Shown piece after piece: positions 31,230 to 43,200 of a stretch of 64,000 nucleotides of DNA. The notes under the pieces are model-generated. The model was not told the origin of the DNA. It made no database searches and saw nothing but the letters and a program-made list of their open reading frames with translations. The stretch lies in assembly GCF_963676685.1 (NCBI RefSeq), contig NC_092351.1:41840733-41904732 (forward strand), in the 5' to 3' direction. The stretch is from Mytilus edulis. Taxonomy: Eukaryota > Mollusca > Bivalvia > Mytilida > Mytilidae. The stretch's first letter is position 1, and every line of letters starts with the position of its first letter. The position numbers were made by a program, and so were the translations under genes.

Positions 31230-34200
31230 GTAAGAAAATCTTAATAATATTTTTAAAAAAGATAGAGATATGACATCTGTTGGTGTAGCTCATGATCATG
31301 CACCAACACAAAAGATGATTGATCATGCACCAACACAAAAACCGATTGATCATGCACCAACACAAAAGATGATTGATCATGCACCAACACTGGACAATGA
31401 TTTTTTTCAATATATGTTACACAAAGATTCAATATCTTACAACATTTTTCAAATGGGACTTCCAATTGATATTTTAGGTGTCAGACCACCAATAACTCCC
31501 TCCAATTTAGAACGTATGTAAAAGTATCCCTAATCTGACACAAATATTGCTTTTGGTGTCATTGTTTACTAAAAATAACCAACACATATGCAGAAATGAA
31601 ACTTTTGGTGAAAAATAAATATATTTAGATCATTTAGAGCCAAAATTCACTTGTCTAGTCTATGTGTTTGCATTAAAAGTTCAGGATAAATGCGCTCCAT
31701 AGTATACTAATTAAAGATTGCCAAAAAAAGCAGGGGGTATTTTTGGATTACCTCTGTTCGAAGGTCAGTTATTTTAGGAGATTGAAGGTATGTTGAAAAT
31801 GAGTATGTAGAAAGCTGTTACATGTACAATTTAGGATATACATGGTTTCTATGAAGCTTAACTTAAGGAAAATTAATTTAAAAGTTGTGAAAATTGCAAA
31901 ATTTGGTAGAACAGATAGGATTTTTTAGTTGGTGGTCTGACACCTCTAGGGGATAGATTTTGCTGTATGGTGAAACTACACACTAATTTCCGATATTTAG
32001 TGTAGCATAATGTATATTCATCTTATGTTAATCAACCATATAAAAAAGAAGATGTGGTATGATTGCCAATGAGACAACTATCCACGAAAGACCAAAATGA
32101 CAAAGACATTAACAACTATAGGTCACCGTACGGCCTTCAACAATGAGCAAAGTCCATACCGCATAGTCAGCTATAACAGGCCCCGATAAGACAATGTAAA
32201 ACAATTCAAACGAGAAAACTAACGGCCTTTTTTATGTAAAAAAATTACATGTCTTTTCAGTGATGCTCGTGGCCAAAATATTTGAAATCCAAAGCTTATA
32301 TAAAAGATGAAGAGCTATAGTCCAAAAGGTCCAAATAGTATAGCCAAATCCGTGAAAGGAATCAGAGCTTTGCATGAGGGAGATACATTCTTAAATTTAA
32401 AATGATTTCTAATATGCACTAATCAAATGCTGAAATTTTGAGAAAGTTGACATTCATACATCAAAGGATTTTAACAGAAAACAATAAACTAATTTTTTTA
32501 ATGACTCTTGACATCATTTTGATTTAAATCATGCTTAATGTATATAGGTTACAATATTATCAGCATATTTTATTAATGCATATTTAATTGTATCAATACA
32601 GATTTGTTTTTATGGAGTCATACATGGATTATCAAGTTTCGATCGACAATGTCCTCATTTATCTCAGAGACGATTTCGTATTTGGAGTGAATGCCATGAT
32701 AATTCAACCTTATACAACTGTTTGTACAGTACAAAAAACAGAACCTACATTGAATTTTGTAAAAACAACGTGAAAGCAAGACAAGGTATGTATTTATTTC
32801 AACCATAGCATATACTTTAAATATATCGTTCGTAAAATAATTTCTTGGAAGTTTGTTATCTTGAGACCAACCTGGGGATATGCATTCTTCTTTTACAGCA
32901 AATAAAACGTTCAACGTTTTATACTTTGATAAATTTCATTTAGTCCTCTAAAATGATGAAGATGCACATAGATATGGATAAGCGATACAGCTTCTTTGGC
33001 GCCTATAATTTTAGTTGTGTGTGTTATTAATATTATAAGAAGGGTCAATATACCAAGGGTGTTATATAAGTTAATGTCTTTGCTTTGAATTATAATCGTG
33101 GCTTTTATTTTAAAATGAAATCTGAAAGGTTTTTCGACTCTTTTTGGACGTGTGTTATAATAACTCGCACTCACTTTGGTACTCTCGGAACAATTAAGAG
33201 ATTGATATAGCGCAAATATGCTGGTATTTTTAATGACTGTTGCACAATGTTGGGCTTCGGTCTCATTGGCTTATAATCTTCATAATTTGATTTTATTTTT
33301 GGTATTTACTTTCTTTTTTTCTCAGATTTCTTATTTTGTTGATCTCCAAACAGGCATATGTGGTACATCATTGTTTATGAAGAGAATATATTTGTTCCGA
33401 ACACGAACTAACGACCGTTTTTACATATATTCACAACTAATATATTTAAACGCACGTCAAGTAAAAAACCTTTAGAAATCGAAACAAAGAAATTAAACTT
33501 GCAGGAGCAGTGACTAATAATACAATGACCGATATGTACAAGTTTGCACCTATGTAGTCATGTTTGTGTGAATACATGTTGTTTCGATGATAATGTGTGG
33601 GTTTGTTTTCTTTGTAGGCTTGAAAATTGTAATATCTGGGACGTTTAGGAACGTAAGATGTTCTGAGGAGAGATATCAACCTATCACTTTTTTGTCAAAT
33701 CAAAGCTCTGATTGTTTATATTTAAAGTCACCGTGTAGTGATACTGGACAAATTACTTTCAAAAATTTGTCTACTCTTACCGATTCTAGTTGCCGATGTG
33801 ATTACACAAGAAATTATGCCTTTGTATCACCGCCACGAAATCCATGTTTTTGTGTTCCGTCTGTTGAAGACTGCTCATGCTACATCAAACAATGTCCATA
33901 TAATACCACATTATCCCCTGGTAAGTCAATACTTATAATTTGTCGAGTTATATATGTTTTCATGCTTATATGCAACCGATTTGAGTATAAAAAAAACTTT
34001 TTATTATTCTTCAGAATACTTTCATAAGTATATCTACACCATTTTCTAGTCGGTTCGTTCTTATGTGTAATTTTGTTTTTAAATATTCAACTGTAATGGT
34101 TATCAATGCACTTACTTTCACATGTAATATTACTATTTATACCGAGGCTCAGTTAACCCTCTGAAGTCATAGCACAAATCAAACACAATAGAAAAAGTTT

Positions 34201-37200
34201 GAAATCATACGTACCTTACACGGTAAGTTTATCTGCTCTATTTGCGCCAATTTGCACGTAAGAACTATCATTAGTTAGTAATGCAATTGCTAAATCTAGA
34301 AACAGAGAAAAAACAACAATAACACGAATAATGAGACTGAAACACTGAAAGTGCTCCTTATGGTTTGATTATCAATTGAACATTAACTTACAGACAAAAA
34401 ATACTCCTTTAAATCACAATGTTTGGGTGTACTGATACTTTCCGGGATACAATTTCTACCGTTACTGAAGATTTGGGGACAAAAACTGCGCAAAATTACC
34501 GACACATAATTTAGGAATAAAAAAGCGCATTTGGTTACATCAGACCAATTAATAGTGCTCGCATCAACTCAATCGAAAATACTACACCAATTAAATGTTG
34601 AAAAGCGTATTAGATATTTTAAACAATTATAACGGTATATATATAGGAAATGGTTAAATCAATGATATTTTATGTCAACACAGGAGTTTAGACTATATAT
34701 TGGTTACAACTTCCGAAGGAGGGGACATTACATCGTTGGTTTTTTACTTCACCTATGTGATGAGGTATTTACCAATCCTCCCATTTAGGGGAGTCAGAGT
34801 TTTTATTAATTTATGACCCTAGACCCACTGTCTTTTTCATTTTGCCTATAAATTCATGGTTGCTTGGTTCTTGCCCTGTTTTGTTGATCTTGTGAAATCG
34901 TTGAATATTTGAGGTTTTTTTTCTCTCAATAATTAGGTCTTTCCACTTTTCCGTGGAAAGACCTATTGGATTTCTTCTGATTATTATTAGGTCTTTCCAC
35001 TTTTCCGTGGAAAGACCTATTGCTTTTCTTCTGATTATTATTAGGTCTTTCCACTTTTCCGTGGAAAGACCTATTGGATTTCTTCTGATTATTTTTTTTT
35101 TCTTCCGCCTAATTTTTTTCCTTCGCTGTTTTTTTGTTTCACAAGATGTCGCTTAGATTTTTGGAATATGATATCGAACAGTTTATACGCTTTTGAAACC
35201 AACTCTGCTTAACGGAATACTTTCCAAAATAAGAGTTATCTCCCCAAACATTGTTTTCCTTGTTATCTCTAAGGCTTCGCAACCGTATAAGAAACCGATG
35301 AATTTATTTTTCCAAATTGCTCGTTATATCCTGAGGATGTTCTGTTTTATTTTGACCGAAGCCGTATATAGATTCCATATGAGAGGTATCCCCCCTTTTA
35401 TGTTTAATATAAGAATATGCATTTCTAATTGGTAAACCATAAGTCATAGAGACTTAGGGTCTTTTGATTTGAGGTCCTTGGTTCAAAAAAATGAAAATAA
35501 GGTCAAGGTCAAAGGTCAAGGTCATATTATAAATTTTGATTTTGGCTTAATTTCACTTATTTTCAAAAGCCGTATAACTTATCGACAAATTATTTTTACT
35601 AAATTGTTAGTTGCGACATGTCGTAACACGTAAATTTTAGTCGAAAGAGTATGTAGACATTTGATGCCAGTTTTGACCCCTTTTATATCTAATATTTGTT
35701 TGTAAGGTAATACAACTCATTAACAATATATTGTAGAGGCCTAGAGTCTTTTGATTTGAGGTCCTTGGTTGATGACCTCGAAATTGAGCTCAAGGTCATA
35801 GGTAAATGTAACGTTCTAGATTTTGACCTTTGCTTTTACCTCATATGTATACATGTTTAAGACATGGGACTTTTTAAATTAGGTTGCAAGCAATGTGATC
35901 TAGAAAAAGACAACCGGAAGTGACCTTTTGTAAACCGGAAGTAGCTATATTTTATACTTAATTAATGAAAAAGTATATAGAACCATATATTTTTGGAATC
36001 AGTGCTAAGTAAACAATAAAAAATTACCGGAAGTAACATATTTTAAACCGGAAGTAAAAAATGGTCTCCCTAATTTATATCTTTTTGTATAGAAACCATA
36101 TATTTTTGGAATAAGCGTTCAATAAGCTGTCATTTGACTCTTAAATAGACATTTCAAATCAAATTTTAATATTGTCATATAAAAAAAGGTCTTAACTGGT
36201 GGAAAGACCATCAATGGTTCTCTGAACAATTGGTTTTTAATTTTTTTCTTTTTTCTTCCGCCTAATTTTTTTCCTTCGCTGTTTTTTTGTTTTGCAAGAT
36301 GTCGCTTAGAAATTTGGAATATGATATCGAACAGTTTATACGCTTTTGAAACCAACTCTGCTTAACCGAATACTTTACCATATAAGAGTTATCTCCCCGA
36401 ACACTGTTTTTCTTGTTATCTCTAAGGCTTCGCATTCGTATAAGAAACCGACAAATTTATTTTTCCAAATTGCTCGTTACATCCTCAGGATGTTCTGTTT
36501 TATTTTGACCGAAGCCGTATATAGATTCCATATGAGAGTTTTCCCCCCTTTTATGTTTGATATTAGAATATGCATTTCTAACTGGTAAACCATAAGTGAT
36601 AGAGGCCTAGGGTCTTTTGATTTGAGGTCCTTGGTTCAAAAAAATGAAAATTAGGTCAAGGTCAAAGGTCAAGGTCATGTTCAAAATTTTGAATTTGGCT
36701 TGTTATCTCTCATTTTTAGAAATCTTATAAGATATCGACAAAATATTTTCACACAATTGTTAGTCGCGACATGTAGTTACACATAAATTTTAGTCGAAAG
36801 GATAAGTAGATGTTTGATGCGAGTTTTCCCCCCTTTTATATCTAATATCAGTTGTATGGTAATATAACTCATAAACAATATAAAGTAAATACCTAGAGTC
36901 TTTTGATTTGAGGTCCTTGGTTTATGACCTTGAAATTGAGCTCAAGGTCATATGTTAATTTAACGTTCTAGATTTTGACCTTTGCTTTTACCTCATATGA
37001 ATTCATGTTAAAGCTATCAGACTTTTTGCATTAGGTTGCAAGCAATATGACGTTGAAAAAGCTAACCGGAAGTGACCTTTTGTAAACCGGAAGTAGCTAA
37101 TTTTTGTAATAAATTGCTGTAAAAGTATGTTAAACCATATATTTTTGGAATCAGCGTCAAGTAAACTATAAGACAATACCGGAAGTAACATATTTTGAAC

Positions 37201-40200
37201 CGGAAGTAGAAAATTATCTCCCTTATTTATATCTTCTTGTGTAGAAACCTTATATTTTTTTAATCAGCGTACAATAAGTTGTCATTTGACGTTGAAATTG
37301 ACATTTAAAACCAAATTTAAATATTTTCATATAAAAAAATCATTACTGGTGGAAAGACCATCAATGGTTCTCTGAACAATTGGTTTTTAATTATTATTAT
37401 TTTTTTTTTTTTTTTTTTTCTTCCGCCTAATTTTTTTCCTTCGCTGTTTTTTTGTTTCGCAAGATGTCGCTTAGATTTTTGGAATATGATACCGAACAGT
37501 TTATACGCTTTTGAAACCAACTCTGCTTAAACGAATACTTTCCCAAATAAGAGTTATCTCCCCGAACACTGTTTTTCTTGTTATCTCTAAGTCTTCGCAA
37601 CCGTATAATGAACCGACAAATTTATTTTTCCAAATTGCTCCTTATATCCTCAAGATGTGCTGTTTTATTTTGACCAAAGCCATATATAGATCCCATATGA
37701 GAGTTATCCCCCCTTTTATGTTTGATATAAGAATTTGCATTTCTAACTGGTAAACCATAAGTGATAGAGACCTAGGGTCTTTTGATTTGAGGTCCTTGGT
37801 CCAAAAAAATGAAAATAAGGTCAAGGTCAAAGGTCAAGGTCATATTATAAATTTTGATTTTGGCTTATTTCCACTTATTTTCAAAAGCCGTATCGACAAA
37901 TTATTTTTACTAAATTGTTAGTTGCGACATGTTTTTGGTTGAAAGGGTGCGTAGACAATAATGGGAGTTTTCGCCCGTCTTATGTTTAGAATTATGCGTA
38001 AAAGGATATTACTCATGAACCATACATATTAAGGAACTAGTGTCTTTAGGTTTGAGATCCTTAGTCTATGACCTTGAAATTGAGGTCAAGGTCATAAGTT
38101 AATTGGACGTTCCAGATTTTGACCTTTGCTCCAAATTCATATTTAAACATCATAAAGTCATAGGAACTGACATATGAACTGAATTTTTAAAATTTTCACA
38201 TCAAAATATGTTGTAAGTGGTGGAAAGACCATCAATGGTTCTCTGAACAATTGGTTTTTAATTATAAGTAGTTTTACGACTTTTATATACGCTTTAGCAC
38301 AGTATATGTAATAGTCCAAATATCTTTAAAACCGTTTTTATATAAAGACAATATGAAGAAAAAGAAATTCATACGTATACTGCAAACATATACTTTTCAA
38401 AATTAACTATTTGGGATCCCTTATTAGAGTTGTTCAACTAAAGTGGAAATTGTTTTGATGTTTTTGAGGTATCCTGCTGGAGACATAGATAGACTTTATA
38501 TCAAACATGAACGACAAAATCATAGGCGGATCCAGGGGACGGGCTCGGGATCCCGGCCCCATCCCCTTTCGTAGGATAAACTCGGTTGATTATATAGGAA
38601 ATCACTGAAGCATGATTGGAGCGGGACCCCCTTATGTCATTTAGCGCCCCCCTCTTTTATGAAAAGTTCTTGATCTGCCACTGAAAATGTGATTTATATC
38701 TAAAATTAGATTGAAATTGTCGTTTGACTCTTTACAGTAATATCTATACTATTAAACGAGAAGACCTCATTTTTGGTGTCGCTTCTCTTCTTTCCAGAAT
38801 AAATTAATCAACACGCCTCTGCGTCCTATAGGTACAGTGCATAGTCGCATTTGTCATCCATTCATATGATTATTCAGATTGAGTTATTTTAGGAGAAAAA
38901 CGAGAAAAAAGGCATCCGGATATTGTCCCGTCATTGTACGAAATTTTAAGTCAGATTAGACTTCCGGTTTGCGTTTTTCTGTATACTTTGAACATACATA
39001 TACTAGCTACGAATAAAGTGTATTTTCAGAATTTTATCTGCTATCATTTTCAAGTTTACTATCCACGGCGGTCACAGAGTTTATTAAATAGAGAGGGTCT
39101 GTATACCATATCAATGATCACCATGGATCGATTAGTAAACTTAGAATTGAAAGTAAATACGCTTTATTTATATAGTAATGAATGTTCATAATATACAGAT
39201 AAGCGCTAAAATTATTCATGTGAACTTTTGATACTTTTTCTGAAATTCTCCAGTCATTAAATCTTACAAAATTCATTGATTACATAAAAGAAAGAAGATG
39301 TGGTATGATTGCCATGTTAAGACAACTCTCCACAAGAAACCAAAATGACACAGATATTAACAACTATAGGTCACCGTACGGCCTTCAACAAAGAGCAAAG
39401 CCCATACCGCATACTCAGCTTCAAAAGGCCCGAAATGACAATGTAAAACAATGCAAACGAGAAAACTAGCGACCTTATTTATGTACAAAAAATAAACGAA
39501 AAACAAATATGTAACACATAAACAAACGACAACCACTGAATTACAGGCTCCTTACTTAAATAAATGTTCACAACATACTAAATGTATGTTCATATTGAAA
39601 TTGATAGAAAACCAAAAATTGGGAACTTTGGAAATAAAGGTGGAGGGTAAAAAAACATTTTCCTGTCCCCAATAACCTATGACTTATGATACTTTTGCTG
39701 AAATTCTTCAGTCATTCTGTATTTTACAAAATTCTTCCAACAACACTTTACATACTTTAAACTACGCTCTGAATGCCCGCGATTTCGCGGGTGTGTTCTA
39801 GTATTTTATCAAAATAATGCATGGCAGTCGTAGATTTGTTTCCATTCTATCATTATCTAAGCATTTATTTTCGATTAGTTTACCAAAAAGGAGAGCGAGG
39901 GGTAAAAACAAATTTCAGTGGCCAACCAAGAGTCAAATAAAAACCACTTTACGGCTACCATAAATTGTTTTCGATTCTAATAGAACAAATACAGTTATTT
40001 TGTCAACCGTTAAGCCCTTTTACACATGATATTGCGTGATTGGCTGTTCAATTTTATCCAACATATAATGTTATCAATAATATAATAATGCAATTATAAA
40101 ACATTAAACAATCCTCACATTTCTCACTTGAATATGGTCTTTTTGTCTTATTAATAACCTTCTTAGGCGTACATCATTGTACATGATTTGTCTTATTAAT

Positions 40201-43200
40201 AACCTTCTTAGGCGAACATCATCGTACATGATTTGTCTTATTAATAACCTTCTTAGGCGAACATCATCGTACATGATTTGTCTTATTAATAACCTTCTTA
40301 GGCGTACATCATTGTACATGAAGCCTTATTTTGTTGCCAATGACGATAATGCCAATTGCAAGCTTTATAGTGTTTACCTTGGGGTTGGACATAATGCCAG
40401 CCCAAAAAAGGTATTTCTAATATTTTGAATGTTTATCTTTTACATTCCATTTCAGATTATCAATGTGAGTCTTCTGGTTCAAAACAAACAAATTATACAT
40501 GCAAGCCTGATATTTTTATGTAAGTAAATATTTTAGCCGATTATCTTAATAATATATCATATCTTATGAATTTTTTACAATTTGTATGAACGTTTCTTAA
40601 AACATTTCACACAACCAAAATATTCGAACTATGTTGTCAAAGTTCTTTAAGAAATGTTAAACAGCCGAAAACATGTAATATCAATTAAAAACCAATTGTT
40701 CAGAGAACCATTGATGGTCTTTCCACCAGTTGAGACCTTTTTTTATATGAAAATATTAAAACTTGGTTTAAAATGTCAATTTTAGCGTCAAATGACAGCT
40801 TATTGAACGTTTATTCCAAAAATATATGGTTTCTATGTAAAAAGATATAAATAAGGGAGATCTTTTTTTACTTCCGGTTTAAAATATGTTACTTCCGGTA
40901 ATGTTTTATTGTTTACTTGACACCGATTCCAAAAATATATGGTTCTATATACTTTTTTATTAATTATGTACAAAATATAGCTACTTCCGGTTTACAAAAG
41001 GTCACTTCCGGTTGTCTTTTTTCAGATCACATTGCTAGCAATCTAATTTAAAAAGTCCCATGTCTTGATCATTTATACATATGAGGTAAAAGCAAAGGTC
41101 AAAATCTAGAACGTTACATTTACCTATGACCTTGAGCTCAATTTCGAGGTCATCAACCAAGGACCTCAAATCAAAAGACTCTAGGCCTCTACTATATATA
41201 ATGCTAATGAGTTGTATTACCTTACAACTAATATTAGATATAAAAGGGGGCAAAACTGGCATCAAATGTCTACGTACTCTTTCGACTAAAACTAACATGT
41301 TACGAAATGTCGCAACTAACAATTTAGTAAAAATAATTTGTCGAAAAGTTATACGGCTTTTGAAAATAAGTGAAAATAAGCCAAAATCAAAATTTATAAT
41401 ATGACCTTGACCTTTGACCTTGACCTTATTTTCATTTTTTTGGACCAAGGACCTCAAATCAAAAGACCCTAGGTCTCTATGACTTATGGTTTACCAGTTA
41501 GAAATGCAAATTCTTATATCAAACATAAAAGGGGGGATAACTGTCATATGGAATCTATATACGGCTTCGGTCAAAATAAAACAGAACATCCTAAGGATAT
41601 AACGAGCAATTTGGAAAAATAAATTTGTCGGTTTCTTATACGGTTGCGAAGCCTTAGAGATAACAAGAAAAACAGTGTTCGGGGAGATAACTCTTATTTG
41701 GGAAAGTATTCGGTTAAAACGAGTTGGTTTCAAAAGCGTATAAACTGTTCGATATCATATTCCAAAAATCTAAGCGACATCTTGCGAAACAAAAAAACAG
41801 CGAAGGAAACAAATTAGGCGGAAGAAAAAAAAAAAAAAATAATAATTAAAAACCAATTGTTCAGAGAACAATTGAAGGTCTTTCCACCAGTAAATATCTA
41901 TTTTGATATTAGAATATTAAAAATCAGTCTAAAATATCAGTTCCTATGGCTTTATGATGTAAAGATATGAATTTTAAGCAAAGGTCATAATCTAGAACGT
42001 CAAATTTACCTATGACCTTGACCTCAATTTCAAGGTCACAAACTAAGGATCTCAAATCAAAAGACCGTAGGTCTCTAATATGTATGGTTAATAAGTTATA
42101 TCACTTTACGCATAATTTTAGATATAACAGGGGCTAAAACTCCCAGTCATTGTCTACGCACCCTTTCAACCAAAATTATTATGTTACGACATGTCGCAAC
42201 TAACAATTTAGTAAAAATAATTTGTTGATATCTTATAAGGTTTATGAAAATGAGTGAAAATAAGCCAAAATCAAAATTTAGAATATGACCTTGACCTTTG
42301 ACCTTGACCTAATTTTTATTTTTTTGGAACAAGGATCTCAAATCAAAAGACCCGAGGTCTCTATCACTTATGGTTTTCCAGTTTAAAATACATTTCAAAA
42401 TTTCAAAAACAAAAGGGGAATTAACTCTCATATGGAATCTCTATAAGGCTTCGGTCAAAAAAAAACAGAACGTCCTGAGGATGTAACGCGCCATTTGGAA
42501 AAATAAATTTGTCGGTTTCTTAAACGGTTGTGAAGATTAAGCGATAACAAAAAAAACAGTGTTCGGGGAGATAACTCTTATATGGGAAAGTATTGGGTTT
42601 CGCGGTGTCAGTTTCAAAAGCGCATAAACTGTTCGATATCATATTTCATTTATCTAAGCGACATCTTGCGAAACAAAAAAACCGCGAAGGATAAAAATGT
42701 TGGCGGAAGAAAAAAAATAATAATAATTAAAAACCAATTGTTCAGAGAACAATTGAAGGTCTTTCAACCAAACAGGATCTATTTTGATATGAAAATATTA
42801 AAATTCAGTTGAAAATGTCAGTTCCTATGGCTTTATGATGTAGAAATATGAATTTCGAGCAAAGGTCAAAATCTAGAACGTCCAATTAACCTTTGACCTT
42901 GACCTCAATTTCAAGGTCATAGACTAAACATCTCAAATCAAAAGACAATAGTTCCTTAATATGTATGGTTCATGAGTAATATCACTTTACGCATAATTCT
43001 AAATATAAGAGGGGCGAAAACTCCAATTTATTGTCTACGCACCCTTGCAACCAAAATTTGTAAGTTACGACATGTCGCAACTTACAATTTAGTAAAAATA
43101 ATTTGTCGATATCTTATAAGGTTAATGAAAGTAAGTCAAAATAAGCCAAAATCAAAATTTAGAATTTGACCTTGACCTTTTACCTTGACCTAATTTTCAT

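Larger units (their letters stand above)
31230..32601 (+). other. Intron 1 of the receptor gene
   Basis: Holds a 27-bp minisatellite (31294-31390), a SINE-like dispersed repeat (32042-32250) and an inverted repeat fragment (32255-32400, shared with 695-845). The reading frame at 31270-31521 spans the minisatellite and is not called as a gene. Confidence 0.6.

Noticed and set aside
31270-31521. Open frame across the 27-bp minisatellite as a separate small gene
   Set aside because: It is sustained by the repeat, has no signal, domain or splice support, and lies in intron 1 of the receptor gene.
33218-33475. Hydrophobic start as alternative signal peptide of the receptor
   Set aside because: No donor produces phase 1 for joining exon 3, and exons 1-2 already supply a leader and conserved ectodomain sequence.
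40143-40325. CRISPR-like array
   Set aside because: Units are contiguous 45-bp tandem copies without unique spacers, in a eukaryotic intron.
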